Shown: positions 37,149 through 47,386 of the stretch, piece by piece
How the letters are laid out: the number at the start of each line of letters is the position of its first letter
Position numbering within the stretch: the stretch's first letter is position 1
Assembly (NCBI RefSeq): GCF_007004545.3
Contig: NZ_CP045503.2
Span: 1,458,501-1,522,500, forward strand
Direction: 5' to 3'
From: Shewanella eurypsychrophilus
GTDB taxonomy: Bacteria; Pseudomonadota; Gammaproteobacteria; Enterobacterales; Shewanellaceae
DNA: 64,000 nt
Made by a program: the position numbers and the translations under genes
Notes under the pieces: model-generated
What the model saw: only the letters and a program-made list of their open reading frames with translations
What the model was told of the DNA's origin: nothing
Database searches by the model: none

Positions 37149-37427
37149 CTATTCGTCGTTTTTCTCTGGCACAAAGCCTTCAATTTCTACGTCTTTACCT
37201 TCGAATAAAAAGTTGACCATCTGTTCTTCGAGAAACTTACGGTCTTCAACATTCATCATATTCAGCTTCTTTTCGTTGATCAGCATAGTTTGCTTTGATT
37301 GCCAAAGAGCCCAAGCTTCTTTGCTGACATTATCGAAAATACGCTTGCCTAGCTCACCAGGGTATAGCTGAAATCCAAGGCCTTCAGATTCTTTTTTCAG
37401 ATAGACGCAGTTAACAGTGCGAGCCAT
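37149..37427 (-). CDS. yggX: Fe(2+)-trafficking/oxidative-damage protection protein YggX
   Basis: 92 residues beginning [17 protein letters not shown], with the conserved Cys7 and the motif [17 protein letters not shown]. It helps protect Fe-S proteins from oxidative damage in the cytoplasm. It follows mutY with a 2-bp gap in one operon, the standard gammaproteobacterial mutY-yggX pair. Confidence 0.96.
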   Translation of the reverse strand: MARTVNCVYLKKESEGLGFQLYPGELGKRIFDNVSKEAWALWQSKQTMLINEKKLNMMNVEDRKFLEEQMVNFLFEGKDVEIEGFVPEKNDE

Positions 37428-37429
37428 GA

Positions 37430-38515
37430 TTACTCCTTAATTAATACAGAACCTAAGCTGGCAAGAATGCGTTCAGTCGCTGCTGCTAAACCAACTTTAG
37501 GGGGATTGGGTAAGTTATACCAGAGTGAGAGCTTATCTTCCATGATCCGGTTGTCTTGACTGCTTTTTACTTCAACATAAATTGGGCTGATATCCAGATG
37601 GAAGTGGCTGAAGGTATGTCTAAAGCCGGGTAGAAACTCCTCTTGTGATACATGTAAGCCATTAACGAGTAAATAGTCATTTACTTGCTCTCTTGAAGAA
37701 AACTCAGGGAAGCACCAAAGTCCTCCCCATATACCAGAAGGTGGTCTCTTTTCGAGAATGACTTCATCGCCCTTGGATAACACCAGCATAAAGGCGGCTT
37801 TTTCAGGAATCGTCTTTTTAGGTTTTTTTCCTGGAAACTCAGATTGGCGTCCACTCAGTTGTGCCTGGCAATCAATTGCAACAGGGCATTCAATGCATAG
37901 TGGCTTAGAGCGGGAGCAAACAGAGGCGCCGATATCCATCATCGCTTGATTATATTTTTGAACATCGACCTTGGGCGTTAATGTATCTGTTAGTTCCCAG
38001 AGTTGGTTTTCAACAGGCTTCTTACCTGGCCAGCCTTCTATGGCGCCATGACGAGCAAGAACTCGCTTTACATTGCCATCCAGTATTGAATGGTGTTGAG
38101 CAAGTGCTAGAGATAGCACGGCTCCAGCTGTTGAGCGGCCGATCCCGGGCAATGAAAGAACCTGTTCAAAGTCATTTGGAAATATAGAGCCATGATTGTC
38201 ACGTATGGTTTGAGCAGATTTATGTAAGTTACGTGCTCTGGCGTAGTAGCCTAGTCCAGTCCAATAGTGCAACACTTCATCTTGAGGGGCATTTGCGAGT
38301 GTATCTATATCAGGAAATCGCTGCATAAACTTTAGGTAATATGGGATCACTGTACTGACCTGAGTTTGTTGTAGCATGATCTCCGACACCCAAACCTTAT
38401 AAGGGGTTTTCTCCTCTTGCCAGGGAAGGTGCTTGCGCCCACATTTGTCGTACCAACGAATGATGCGGTCGGAAAAAGATGCAGACTTTGATTTTGGCAT
38501 TGTGACAGAGGGCAT
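37430..38515 (-). CDS. mutY: A/G-specific adenine DNA glycosylase
   Basis: 361 residues. The catalytic Glu is in [12 protein letters not shown]. The helix-hairpin-helix [13 protein letters not shown] leads to the catalytic Asp in [10 protein letters not shown]. The [4Fe-4S] loop is C-x6-C-x2-C-x5-C ([17 protein letters not shown]). The C-terminal NUDIX-like domain reads 8-oxoG. It excises A mispaired with 8-oxoguanine. The start at 38515 is used provisionally; the Met five codons later (38500) is equally possible since neither has a clear ribosome-binding site. Divergent from trmB. Confidence 0.95.
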   Translation of the reverse strand: MPSVTMPKSKSASFSDRIIRWYDKCGRKHLPWQEEKTPYKVWVSEIMLQQTQVSTVIPYYLKFMQRFPDIDTLANAPQDEVLHYWTGLGYYARARNLHKSAQTIRDNHGSIFPNDFEQVLSLPGIGRSTAGAVLSLALAQHHSILDGNVKRVLARHGAIEGWPGKKPVENQLWELTDTLTPKVDVQKYNQAMMDIGASVCSRSKPLCIECPVAIDCQAQLSGRQSEFPGKKPKKTIPEKAAFMLVLSKGDEVILEKRPPSGIWGGLWCFPEFSSREQVNDYLLVNGLHVSQEEFLPGFRHTFSHFHLDISPIYVEVKSSQDNRIMEDKLSLWYNLPNPPKVGLAAATERILASLGSVLIKE

Positions 38516-38782
38516 AGTGATACTGACTTTTAAGAAATGTGAAGTGAGCGATAGTTTTATGGGAGCAGTCTATCTAGCTATCTATATTTTAACAAGCCGA
38601 GATCCCGTTAGGAACAGATAATTGATCGCCTTAAAAGCACTGAATTTCGCAGGTTTTGAGAAACTTGGTATACTTTGCTCACTTATTCTTAATGCGATTA
38701 AGTTAACTAGGGCTTGCACTGGCTAATAATCTTTGGATAATGCCCTTCTTTTCTATTAATCCTGCCATGACAGAGGGCGACA

Positions 38783-39499
38783 ATGAGCGACGTGACAACC
38801 GCGGAATTTAATGAAGAAGGTAAGTACCTTCGCAAAGTAAGAAGCTTTGTATTAAGAGAAGGCCGATTGACTAAAGGTCAGACTACCGCGATGGAACAGC
38901 AGTGGCCATCAATGGGACTAGATTACTCTCCAGAGCCTATTGATTTGGCCGGTATTTTTGGCAGAGAAGCTGATACGGTACTAGAAATCGGTTTTGGTAT
39001 GGGAGCCTCTTTAGTTGAGATGGCTAAGGCCTCGCCAGAATTAAACTTTATTGGTATTGAAGTTCATAAGCCTGGTGTAGGAGCGTGTTTGTCGGATGCA
39101 GCAGAGGCTGGCGTGACTAACTTGCGTGTCTATCATCATGATGCTGTAGAAGTTTTAGAAAACAGTATCAAGCCAGGTTCATTGGCCCGCGTGCAGCTGT
39201 TTTTCCCCGATCCTTGGCATAAGAAGCGTCATCACAAGCGCCGTATTGTGCAACCAGAATTTGCACAGATGATCCGTAATACGTTACAAGTCGGTGGTGT
39301 TTTTCATCTGGCAACAGATTGGGAAAACTACAGTGAGCATATGCTTGAAGTGCTGGGCGCTGCCGAAGGCTATCAAAATCAATCAGTGACTGGCGATGTT
39401 GTTAAACGTCCAGAGCATAGACCATTGACTAAGTTCGAGGCCAGAGGCCACAGATTAGGTCATGGTGTTTGGGATCTTATGTTCGAGCGTATTGATTAA
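38783..39499 (+). CDS. trmB: tRNA (guanine-N7-)-methyltransferase
   Basis: 238 residues. SAM-binding motif [14 protein letters not shown] near 75-88, [12 protein letters not shown], the catalytic region [18 protein letters not shown], and the substrate segment [14 protein letters not shown]. It makes m7G46 in tRNA. GAGGGCG precedes ATG 38783. It opens the trmB-yggL-glsA set, divergent from mutY-yggX, an arrangement conserved in Shewanella and Vibrio. Confidence 0.97.
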   Translation: MSDVTTAEFNEEGKYLRKVRSFVLREGRLTKGQTTAMEQQWPSMGLDYSPEPIDLAGIFGREADTVLEIGFGMGASLVEMAKASPELNFIGIEVHKPGVGACLSDAAEAGVTNLRVYHHDAVEVLENSIKPGSLARVQLFFPDPWHKKRHHKRRIVQPEFAQMIRNTLQVGGVFHLATDWENYSEHMLEVLGAAEGYQNQSVTGDVVKRPEHRPLTKFEARGHRLGHGVWDLMFERID

Positions 39500-39589
39500 A
39501 TTTGCTGAGACTTGGGTTATTGAGCCCAATTAACACTTTCGAAGAATGTTTTTTTTATTGGTTATTTAAATACAAAGGTGGAAAATACT

Positions 39590-39913
39590 ATGGCAACACG
39601 CAGTCGTCGTTTACGCAAAAAATTACGCGTTGATGAATTTCAAGAGTTTGGTTTTGATATTAACTGGTCTTTCGATAAGTCTGTATCAGAAGAGCAGATT
39701 GATACACTCGTCGACGAGTTTATCAATGAAGTGATCGATCCACGTCAGCTTGGTTTTCATGGTGGTGGCCATAAAGAGTGGGAAGGGATCATTGCGACTC
39801 AGGAAATAGGTAAATGCACTGAAGAAGACCGCGCCGCTGCCAGTGATTTTTGGCAAGGCAAAGCCGTATCAAATGTTACTGTTGGTGAACTGTATGATAT
39901 TTGGTGGAGTTAG
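39590..39913 (+). CDS. yggL: YggL/DUF469 ribosome-associated protein
   Basis: 107 residues from ATG 39590 (AAAGGTGG upstream; an in-frame GTG at 39578 is less likely). Basic start [22 protein letters not shown], then [16 protein letters not shown] and a Trp-rich end LYDIWWS. YggL homologues associate with the 50S subunit. The stop codon overlaps the GTG start of glsA by one base. Confidence 0.9.
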   Translation: MATRSRRLRKKLRVDEFQEFGFDINWSFDKSVSEEQIDTLVDEFINEVIDPRQLGFHGGGHKEWEGIIATQEIGKCTEEDRAAASDFWQGKAVSNVTVGELYDIWWS

Positions 39914-40827
39914 TGCCTGAACTTGCACTACTCGAGCAGGTGGTCGATAAAGTTCGGCCCCTGCTTGGCCAAGGTAAAGTGGCTGACTATATTCCAGCGT
40001 TGGCAGGGGTTAACCCAAATAAAATAGGTATCGCAGTTACCAGCATCGATGGCACGACTATCGGTGCTGGTGATTACCTTGAACCTTTTTCCATTCAGAG
40101 TATCTCTAAAGTTTTTAGCTTAACCTTAGCGTTAACACTTTATGAAGAGCAGGAGATCTGGTCTCGTGTAGGTAAAGAACCTTCGGGGCAGTCTTTTAAC
40201 TCTTTAGTGCAGGTTGAGCTTGAACGAGGTTTACCGAGAAATCCTTTTATTAACGCGGGTGCCTTAGTCATTGCCGATCTGTTGCAGGCACGATTAGGTG
40301 CGCCAAAGCATAGAATGATAGAGCTAATTCGTGGCTTAAGTACTAACCCTTCGCTTATTTCAGACAAAATGGTTGCTTCATCGGAGTTTGAACATAGTGC
40401 TCGAAATGCCGCAATTGCTTACTTAATGAAATCCTTCGGCAACTTTAATAATGATGTCGATACGGTTTTACGCAGTTATTTCCATTACTGTGCCATGCGG
40501 ATGAGCTGCGCCGATCTTTCGAAGGCGATGTTATACCTTGCTAATAAAGGTCGATGTTTAGATGGTACTCAGCTCATTTCCCCGATCCAAACAAGGCAGA
40601 TGAATGCATTACTGGCTACTTCTGGCCTATATGATGGAGCGGGTGAGTTTGCTTATCGAGTGGGTATGCCTGGAAAGAGTGGTGTTGGCGGTGGGATCAT
40701 CGCAGTGATACCTGGTGATATGGCCGTGTGTGTTTGGTCACCTGAATTGGACCATAATGGTAATTCTCTCGCGGGTACAGCAGCTCTCGAGACACTGTGT
40801 CAGACCTTAGGTCGTTCGATTTTTTAA
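39913..40827 (+). CDS. glsA: Glutaminase
   Basis: 304 residues from GTG 39913, which overlaps the yggL stop (TAGTG); a TTG at 39901 would add four residues. Serine-dependent beta-lactamase-like fold: [11 protein letters not shown] contains the catalytic SxxK Ser and Lys. [26 protein letters not shown] and [12 protein letters not shown] are other signature segments. It hydrolyses glutamine to glutamate and ammonia. Tightly coupled to yggL. Confidence 0.95.
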   Translation: MPELALLEQVVDKVRPLLGQGKVADYIPALAGVNPNKIGIAVTSIDGTTIGAGDYLEPFSIQSISKVFSLTLALTLYEEQEIWSRVGKEPSGQSFNSLVQVELERGLPRNPFINAGALVIADLLQARLGAPKHRMIELIRGLSTNPSLISDKMVASSEFEHSARNAAIAYLMKSFGNFNNDVDTVLRSYFHYCAMRMSCADLSKAMLYLANKGRCLDGTQLISPIQTRQMNALLATSGLYDGAGEFAYRVGMPGKSGVGGGIIAVIPGDMAVCVWSPELDHNGNSLAGTAALETLCQTLGRSIF

Positions 40828-41107
40828 GCGAAAATTTACAACGCTCTCCAATATAAGTTAATTTTCCCTCTTTTCTGAGAAGTTTACATTTCCTGTTAGT
40901 GAATTGACCAACAACTGGTGCGATTCACTAAACTTTTCCCTCCAATATCTATGCCTATAGTGAAAAACATCTAGTTATCAACTTGTTGTGTGTTTTGGCA
41001 TGGCTTGTGCTTTATATTGATTATGAGTGTGATAGTTAAGGTGGTTAAGAATTTACCTACACTGATTAGCTAGCACCAAGAGAATAATTCATTTAAGGAT
41101 CAAATTG

Positions 41108-41941
41108 ATGAGAAAATTAGCAACGTCTATAGGAATTAGCGCAGTCTTATTCGCGAGTGGAACTATCACTTCAGTATCTGCTCATGAAGAGTATTCATCG
41201 ACTCGCTATTCAAGCGATCATAGTCAGTGTGAAGTCGCATTAAATTACGATATCTCTGTCGAGCCAACAGTCATGGCGGTGAGTGATGCTGGTAATGAAG
41301 TTTACCGTATTGAGATGGGAAAGCTATTTGTTCAAGGTAAGCAGGTTTCCTTAAACGCCAAACAAAAGCAGCTTGTAACCCAATATCAAGATGAGGTGTC
41401 TAGTCAGGTTCCTGAGGTGATCGGGTTAGTGCACGATGCTGTTGGAATAGCCTCTACTGCAGCGAGCATGGCTTTAACTCCGCTATTGGGAGATGCTGCC
41501 GGTGCTAAACTCGATGAGTTGATGGATGGGCTTGAAGAAAGAATTGAGAAAGTCGCATATCAAAATGGTGATAAGTTTTACCTTGGCGCGACTCAATCCT
41601 CTTTAGAGGACACCTTTGGAGAAGAATTTGAGCAAGAAGTTGAACAATTAGTTAGAAATTCTATCGGCAGTATGATGGTTAATTTAGGCAGTGAAATGCT
41701 TGCGGGCGATGGTGATTCTTTTGAGCAAAAAATGGAAGCATTTGGTCAGAAAATGGAAAACGTAGGCCAAAATATTGAGCAGCAGATGGAGACTCAAGCC
41801 CAAGAACTTGAAGCTAGAGCAGACAGAATGTGTGATGACTTTCAGCTGTTGATCGCCCTTGAGCAAAAATTAAGAACTGAAGTGCCGGAGTTAGAAAACT
41901 ATCCTCTTATTGATTCTCCTAAAGTGGAGTTACTCGAATAG
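41108..41941 (+). CDS. yggN: YggN-family (DUF2884) periplasmic protein
   Basis: 277 residues from ATG 41108. Signal peptide of about 26 residues (ending SVSA). It has a single Cys pair (SQCEVALNYD and DRMCDDF), an Ala/Leu-rich middle, and a coiled-coil-like tail rich in Glu, Gln and Met (about residues 195-240, FEQKMEAFGQKMENVGQNI). It matches YggN/DUF2884, whose function is unknown. A 280-bp A+T-rich gap precedes it and a hairpin terminator follows. Confidence 0.8.
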   Translation: MRKLATSIGISAVLFASGTITSVSAHEEYSSTRYSSDHSQCEVALNYDISVEPTVMAVSDAGNEVYRIEMGKLFVQGKQVSLNAKQKQLVTQYQDEVSSQVPEVIGLVHDAVGIASTAASMALTPLLGDAAGAKLDELMDGLEERIEKVAYQNGDKFYLGATQSSLEDTFGEEFEQEVEQLVRNSIGSMMVNLGSEMLAGDGDSFEQKMEAFGQKMENVGQNIEQQMETQAQELEARADRMCDDFQLLIALEQKLRTEVPELENYPLIDSPKVELLE

Positions 41942-42306
41942 TCTCGCAGCCGATACATGGTTTACCCCGTTAATACCTTAGACTCTTGTTGCTCCCTCCC
42001 TCATTTGCAACGCCCCTGTATTTGAATTGAATACAGGGGTTTTCTTCTTTCAGCATGTTTCACCTTTTCTGCATAAAGATTATCAATCAGGTATTAGAAA
42101 TAAAGCGCAAATCTTTGGTATACTTATAAAAAATAATAACAACTGGCCCTCATCCGTTAGAGTGGTTCAGATATCTGACTCTACTTTAGTGTACTTCACT
42201 TTTAGTAAGTATCTGTTTTGAATGGTGTTTTAATTTTGTCATTCACTAGTTATCTTATAAAAAGTGTAAGTATTATTAGTGTCGTAAACACCTTAAGGCG
42301 ATTTAC
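41942..42306. other. 365-bp intergenic region
   Basis: Contains the yggN terminator at 42013-42044 and then A+T-rich DNA, including the LysR promoter region. No gene is supported in it. Confidence 0.6.
42013..42044 (+). terminator. Terminator after yggN
   Basis: CCCCTGTAT / ATACAGGGG stem with a T-rich tail. Confidence 0.85.
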
Positions 42307-43248
42307 ATGTTAGAACTATTGGAACCTATCGCAATTTTTACTCACGTAGCTAGAGCCGGCAGCTTTAGTGCAGCAGCTAGAAAGTTGGGGATATCTAAAT
42401 CAAAAGTGAGTACTCAAGTAGCTGATCTTGAACATAAGCTAGGTGTTCAGTTGATTCAGCGGACGACTCGCAGTTTGAGTCTGACTGAAGCTGGACAGTT
42501 ATTGTACACACAAGGTGAAGAGTTACTTAGAGACGCAGATCAGGCAGTTGCTAGTGTTCATAACTTGAATGATGCTACTCGTGGTGTTTTGAAGGTGGGG
42601 ATATCACAGTCATTCGGCACTATGCATATTATTCCTGCTTTGCCTGAATTTATGGCAACTCACCCAGAATTAGAGCTACAAGTCAGTTTGTTAGACCATA
42701 AAGTCGATGTTGTCAGTGAAGGCTTAGATCTCTTGTTAACCATGTCAGAGCAACTACCTTTAGGTATGGTTGCTAGACCATTGATGAAGTGTCAGTTCTT
42801 ACTCGCCGCTTCACCTGAATATATTGAAAAGCACGGTCAACCCGATCGTCCTGAGCAGTTAGTGGATCATAATTGTTTGGTTTACCAAGGCGAATGGCAT
42901 GAACATAGTGTATGGCAGTTCAAGCAAGGTGAGGATTATTGTGAAATAGGTGTTTCTGGTAACTTTAGAGTGGACAATGCACCAGCACTAAAAACTGCTG
43001 CGGTGAGTGGTTTAGGAGTCGTCTATTTAGCCAGCTACTTACTCGAAGGTGAAATAGAGAAGGGCACTTTAGTTCCATTACTACAAGATTGGCAGATGAC
43101 CAATCACCTGCCGCTTCAGGCTGTTTACCCAAGAAGAAAACATCTTGCGCCTAAAGTCAGTGCTTTTATTGATTTTATAAAAGAGCATATAGGTTCTCCA
43201 CCTTATTGGGATGCGCCTTATGCTGAATTATATGCTAAGCGAAAGTGA
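42307..43248 (+). CDS. LysR-family transcriptional regulator
   Basis: 313 residues. The N-terminal winged helix-turn-helix contains SFSAAARKLGISKSKVSTQVADLEHKLGVQLIQRTTR, followed by the LysR substrate-binding domain (about residues 90-300) with the VDVVSEGLDLLLTMSEQLPLGMVARPL segment of the CrgA/AaeR-like subgroup. It stands alone between noncoding stretches, so its targets cannot be read from context. Ends at a terminator at 43328. Confidence 0.92.
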   Translation: MLELLEPIAIFTHVARAGSFSAAARKLGISKSKVSTQVADLEHKLGVQLIQRTTRSLSLTEAGQLLYTQGEELLRDADQAVASVHNLNDATRGVLKVGISQSFGTMHIIPALPEFMATHPELELQVSLLDHKVDVVSEGLDLLLTMSEQLPLGMVARPLMKCQFLLAASPEYIEKHGQPDRPEQLVDHNCLVYQGEWHEHSVWQFKQGEDYCEIGVSGNFRVDNAPALKTAAVSGLGVVYLASYLLEGEIEKGTLVPLLQDWQMTNHLPLQAVYPRRKHLAPKVSAFIDFIKEHIGSPPYWDAPYAELYAKRK

Positions 43249-43327
43249 TTTTTAGCTGGATAACGTAGACTTATTTTGAATAAGTTTGCTAGCTAAATAG
43301 GAAACATTGTTTCGTATATAAGACGAT

Positions 43328-43360
43328 GAGCCAGAACGTTAATGTCGTTCTGGCTTTTTT
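43328..43360 (+). terminator. Terminator after the LysR gene
   Basis: GCCAGAACG / CGTTCTGGC stem plus six T. Confidence 0.85.
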
Positions 43361-43458
43361 GTTCTTTATCAGTTGCTTAGCCTGCCTTCCTGGTCGGATC
43401 TCTTTAGGGGTACTTCACTGGTCACTAATGCTCTATGGTATTTGTCTTGCGATTTGTT

Positions 43459-43483
43459 CTGAAATCAATACAATTGATTTCAG
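43459..43483. repeat. Perfect 11-bp inverted repeat
   Basis: CTGAAATCAAT-ACA-ATTGATTTCAG. Could be a protein-binding site or part of a lost element. Confidence 0.6.
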
Positions 43484-43637
43484 ATTGATACGGAATAATT
43501 TGACCCATAAGTGTATTAAGAATGACCCCTCTTAATAGACTTATACAGATTAGCGTTACTGCAGTTCCGAATCGATGCTGATGGAGCTTTAAGAACTAAA
43601 ACAAAATCAGCCTTAAACCATCATCCTAAATTTGGTT

Positions 43638-43667
43638 TACCCCAGCAAATTTGCTGGGGTATTTTTC
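43638..43667 (+). terminator. Terminator-like hairpin
   Basis: 12-bp self-complementary arms TACCCCAGCAAA / TTTGCTGGGGTA followed by a T run, with no gene clearly upstream. Confidence 0.65.
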
Positions 43668-43748
43668 TTTAGGGAGAACGCCTTCTGTACCCTACATACT
43701 CGTTACTGACTAATATAAGTTAGAGCAAGTCGTACAGATTTAAACCAA

Positions 43749-43779
43749 TAAAAAAGCCACATTGATTGTGGCTTTTTTA
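43749..43779. terminator. Bidirectional terminator-like hairpin
   Basis: AAAAAAGCCACA-TTGAT-TGTGGCTTTTTT. Similar to the GCCACT hairpins of the tRNA region. Confidence 0.75.
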
Positions 43780-43790
43780 TTGGCTGAACC

Positions 43791-44062
43791 TAATACCAAT
43801 TCCATTAAACATATGATCAATTCAGAGCTTTCTCAGGGCTTTAAATTCAAGGCGCATTGTTGACGAAATGGTTATTCCCTTTCGAGGCAATGCAACGCAG
43901 AAGTAGAAGCCCTGAGAAGCTCACGAAGTGCGGGTTTAAAAACACTTTAAGCTGCGAAAGTGGCTTTCGATATAGAATAACTATTAGCTTCAATCCCCTT
44001 ATCTTGCCTACAGCGTTTTTAACTCCCGCTGAATGGTCACTTGTTTAATGGAAATGGTATAA
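43791..44062. mobile_element. MITE-like repeat element, copy 1
   Basis: 272 bp bounded by terminal inverted repeats matching at 19 of 21 positions (TAATACCAATTCCATTAAACA at the left). No transposase inside. Long stretches match, in inverted orientation, the element at 54911-55229, e.g. AACTCCCGCTGAATGGTCA and GATTCCCTTTGA-like blocks. Confidence 0.8.
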
Positions 44063-44114
44063 GTCAAACTGAATACATCGACCGGGAGGTATTCGACTGA
44101 CATACCGTTAAGTA

Positions 44115-45959
44115 TTAACTTTTTTCAGCGACCCAAAGATCAACTTGGTTTTCAAGTATATCCAGCGGCAAAGGTCCGTTTTGCAGTACTAAGGTGTGAA
44201 ACTCGCGAATATCAAATTTACTCCCTAATGATTTTTTAGCTTGTTCTCTAAGGGCTAATATTTTGAGCATACCGACCTTATATGCCGTGGCTTGTGATGG
44301 CATCACTACATGACGTTCAACCATTTTTACAGCATCTGATTTGGCGTTTGGCGTATTGTCGACATAGTAATTAATTGATTCTTCACGGGTCCATTTCTTA
44401 GCATGCATGCCTGTATCGACCACGAGGCGGCAAGAGCGCCATAGCTCCATAGCGAGACGTCCAAAGTCTGAATACGGATCTGAATAGAATCCCATTTCTT
44501 TAGGGAAGTATTCACTGTATAGCCCCCAACCTTCGATATAGGCAGTATAACCACCGAACTTACGAAACTTTGGTACTCCTTCAAGTTCTTGAGCAATAGC
44601 TATCTGCATATGATGGCCAGGCGTTCCCTCATGATAAGCCAAGGCTTCCATTTGGTACTTAGGCATTGCTTCCATATCGTAAAGGTTAGCGTAATAAGTA
44701 CCCGGTCTGGTTCCATCCGGCGAAGGTTGATTGTAGAAGGCTTTACCGGCAGATTTCTCTCTAAAGGCTTCAACGCGTTTAACGATCATTGGTGCCTGTG
44801 GTTTTACGTTAAACACTTCATCCAATCTTGAAGACATGGTATCGATAAGTGTGATAGCTTCGCTCAAATAAGCTTCACGTCCTTCATCAGTAGCAGGGTA
44901 GTAGAATTGCTTGTCTTCACGCATAAATTTAAAGAAAGCCTGTAAGTCTCCTTTAAAATTGACTTGCTTCATGATGTCACGCATTTCACTATGGATACGA
45001 GCCACTTCAGCCAGACCGAGTTCATGGATTTGATTCGCTGTCATGCTTGTCGTCGTCGTGCGGGCAAGGGCATTATCGTAATACGCTTCACCTTGAGGGA
45101 GCTTCCAGACGCCGTCACGTGTGTCTGCTTTGGTTTCAAGTGCGGTGATATAGCTAATAAGTTGTGTGTAAGCGGGCTCGACTTTGGTGGTTAGCGCGCG
45201 TTTAGCATCTGCGAGTAGCTGTTGTTTATCACTGCCAGCTATTGATAAAGCTTCAACTTTTCGCTTGAAGTCAGCCCAAAGTGCGCTGTCCTCACCTGAG
45301 TCGAAAGGCTGGCCTGTGATGATATTTTTGCTGCCGGATAAAACATGTGGAAAGACAAACTTAGGGGCTATGATGCCTTTTTTAGCACGTATTTCCAGGG
45401 CCGCTTCAAGCTGTTCTAGATACTTAGGAACGCCATTGAGGCGGCTAATATAAGCTTTCGCATCGGAAATATCGGTGATCTGATGCTGGTTTATCAAGAA
45501 TGATGCAACCATGGAATGGCCGCCATACATTTGGTTAACTGGGTAGCTATGATAGCGCCACTGATGATCCTCAATACCTTGCTCAAGTTTTTGCTTTAGC
45601 AAGTCATAGCTGAGCCTAGTTTGCACATCCAGTTGGCTTGGATTTATTTGTGCTAGCTGCTTTAAATGTTTTTTTGTTCTCGCTAAATCTTGGGCATCAG
45701 CCTCTTCACCGCGTTCATCCCATTGTCCATAGTCAGTTTTAATACCAAGATGTGTCTGTGAGATAGGGCTCGCCATCACATTTTCCATAAATATGGTTTC
45801 AAAAAGAGCATTGGCTTTTTCTGAGACACTTTCAGCTTTGTAAACTGTGGGCTCACTAGGGCTGTGAAGTGGTAGATGGACTGGTGTTGCAAATGCGCTG
45901 CTGCCGATGAGGCTGGCTAATGTTAAAGCAAGTACGCTAGTTTTAGTTTTTATAGGCAT
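44115..45959 (-). CDS. DUF885-family secreted metallopeptidase-like protein
   Basis: 614 residues. Signal peptide about 1-25 (ending SSAFA). The DUF885 domain fills the rest. The zinc-site motif HEGTPGHH is near residue 441, and the downstream YIEGWGLYSEYFPKEMG supplies the usual Glu. The C-terminal block PSQATAYKVGMLKILALREQAK is a family hallmark. Members are gluzincin-like peptidases, probably periplasmic. No operon partner: the MITE-like element lies beyond its stop and a gap of about 190 bp lies toward hemW. Confidence 0.88.
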   Translation of the reverse strand: MPIKTKTSVLALTLASLIGSSAFATPVHLPLHSPSEPTVYKAESVSEKANALFETIFMENVMASPISQTHLGIKTDYGQWDERGEEADAQDLARTKKHLKQLAQINPSQLDVQTRLSYDLLKQKLEQGIEDHQWRYHSYPVNQMYGGHSMVASFLINQHQITDISDAKAYISRLNGVPKYLEQLEAALEIRAKKGIIAPKFVFPHVLSGSKNIITGQPFDSGEDSALWADFKRKVEALSIAGSDKQQLLADAKRALTTKVEPAYTQLISYITALETKADTRDGVWKLPQGEAYYDNALARTTTTSMTANQIHELGLAEVARIHSEMRDIMKQVNFKGDLQAFFKFMREDKQFYYPATDEGREAYLSEAITLIDTMSSRLDEVFNVKPQAPMIVKRVEAFREKSAGKAFYNQPSPDGTRPGTYYANLYDMEAMPKYQMEALAYHEGTPGHHMQIAIAQELEGVPKFRKFGGYTAYIEGWGLYSEYFPKEMGFYSDPYSDFGRLAMELWRSCRLVVDTGMHAKKWTREESINYYVDNTPNAKSDAVKMVERHVVMPSQATAYKVGMLKILALREQAKKSLGSKFDIREFHTLVLQNGPLPLDILENQVDLWVAEKS

Positions 45960-46148
45960 AAATTAGTCTTATTGTTATAGGTTACTTAAATAAAGTACCG
46001 CTAATCCTAATAAAGCTAATCGTTAATGTATTGATCTAAGTGTTAGCAGATGTGTCTATACAGGCTAAATAGGTATGTTTAGCCTGTATAAACAGCGAGG
46101 GTCGATAATTACTATGAGCTAGTTAACAGAATTGAGATTGTCCCTGCC

Positions 46149-47285
46149 TTAGCAAAATTGCGACAACAGTTCGTTGACGAACATTTTACCTTTTGTGGTT
46201 AGTTCCCAATGAGTTTGTGTCTCCGTTAGTAGCTTTTTGCTCTTCGCTGTTTCAATTCCATCAGCAATTATCTTATGTGATAAACCAGTTCTCTGTTCAA
46301 ACTCAACCTTAGGCATTGCAGACATAAGCCTGAATCGATTCATTAGGTACTCTAACGGGCGTTCCTCAGTTGTTACCTCTATGGTGTCAAAGGTATAGTC
46401 ATCAGCGGCTAAATAGCCTTTAGGGTGCTTAATTTTTACCGTTCTTAGGATCTTATTTTGTGCGAGTTGGGTGATCTTGCCATGCGCACCACAACCTATT
46501 CCAAGGTAGTCACCAAACTGCCAATAGTTAATATTATGCTGGCACTGATACCCAGGCTTGGCATAGGCTGATATTTCATATTGCTCATAGCCTAATTCAG
46601 CCAGTTTCTGCTGACCTTGTTCATAGATATGCCAAAGTGCTTCATCATCCGGCAACTGAGGAGGCTTAGAATGAAACAAGGTGTTTTGCTCTATTGTCAG
46701 CTGATACCAGGAAAGATGCGGAGGAGAGAGCTTCGCTGCTGTGTCTATATCTGCCATAGCTTCGTCAAAACTTTGATTGGGCAGTCCGTGCATTAGATCT
46801 AAGTTAAAACTCTTATAACCTGATGTCAGCGCTTTTTCTGCGGCAACGACTGCTTCATTTTTATCATGGATGCGGCCTAGCAAGTTCAGTTTATCGCTGG
46901 AAAAACTTTGTACGCCTATAGATAGCCGAGTGACCCCAGCTTGGCAATAAGCATCAAAATCATCATGCTCTAAGGTACCTGGATTCGCTTCCATAGTGAT
47001 TTCGATTTGATCACTGAAAGGGATCATCTCATTGACGCGAGTCAGAAGTCTTTTTATTTGAGCGGCCTCAAATAGAGAAGGGGTGCCACCGCCTATAAAA
47101 ATGGTATGTAATTGACGTCCTTGGACATAGTGTAGATCTTGGCTGAGATCTTCAATCAAGGCATCGACATATTCCTGCTGGGGAAGTTCACCATTTTGAC
47201 CGTGGGAGTTAAAATCACAATAGGGACACTTTTGCACGCACCAAGGTATATGGATATACAGGCTCAGAGGAGGCAGAGTTAACAT
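46149..47285 (-). CDS. hemW: Radical SAM haem chaperone HemW
   Basis: 378 residues from ATG 47285. The radical SAM cluster motif CVQKCPYC is at residues 16-23, preceded by SLYIHIPW. FIGGGTPSLF, EITMEANPGTLE, RLSIGVQSF and the C-terminal winged helix of HemN-like proteins are present. HemW delivers haem to respiratory enzymes and lacks coproporphyrinogen oxidase activity. It is downstream of rdgB as in E. coli, but here a partial duplicate of its first codons lies in between (see 47279-47386), so rdgB and hemW no longer overlap directly. Confidence 0.93.
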   Translation of the reverse strand: MLTLPPLSLYIHIPWCVQKCPYCDFNSHGQNGELPQQEYVDALIEDLSQDLHYVQGRQLHTIFIGGGTPSLFEAAQIKRLLTRVNEMIPFSDQIEITMEANPGTLEHDDFDAYCQAGVTRLSIGVQSFSSDKLNLLGRIHDKNEAVVAAEKALTSGYKSFNLDLMHGLPNQSFDEAMADIDTAAKLSPPHLSWYQLTIEQNTLFHSKPPQLPDDEALWHIYEQGQQKLAELGYEQYEISAYAKPGYQCQHNINYWQFGDYLGIGCGAHGKITQLAQNKILRTVKIKHPKGYLAADDYTFDTIEVTTEERPLEYLMNRFRLMSAMPKVEFEQRTGLSHKIIADGIETAKSKKLLTETQTHWELTTKGKMFVNELLSQFC

Positions 47286-47386
47286 AGATCTGTCTTTCCG
47301 TATGTTGAAGTTATACCTGAGGCATTTCTGCCTAAACAAAACCCAAGTATATGGATATACAGGCTCAAAGGAGGCAGAGTTAACAT
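47279..47386 (-). pseudogene. Duplicated hemW start forming a 35-codon leader ORF
   Basis: From ATG 47386 the frame repeats the first 13 codons of hemW (MLTLPPLSLYIHI), then diverges and stops at 47279-47281. The stop (TAA) falls inside the first codons of the true hemW, whose ATG is at 47285-47283, giving a 7-nt overlap. The leader ATG itself overlaps the rdgB stop (TAATG). It looks like a local duplication of the rdgB-hemW junction that keeps translational coupling. Confidence 0.7.

Larger units (their letters stand above)
43249..44114. other. 866-bp intergenic region with hairpins and a MITE-like element
   Basis: Contains three terminator-type hairpins (43328, 43638, 43749), a perfect 11-bp inverted repeat at 43459-43483, and the 272-bp repeat element at 43791-44062. 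The open frames in it cross these structures and are not credible genes. Confidence 0.7.

Noticed and set aside
42027..42221. 64-codon open frame before the LysR gene
   Set aside because: It overlaps the yggN terminator and has no coding signature.
43326..43535. 69-codon hydrophobic open frame after the LysR gene
   Set aside because: It begins inside the terminator hairpin and lacks a ribosome-binding site.
43857..44048. 63-codon open frame
   Set aside because: It lies wholly inside the MITE-like repeat element, whose second copy does not keep the frame.
46149..47339. Longer hemW start 18 codons upstream (TTG 47339)
   Set aside because: The extra residues come from the duplicated junction, while MLTLPPLSLYIHIPWC matches the usual HemW start.
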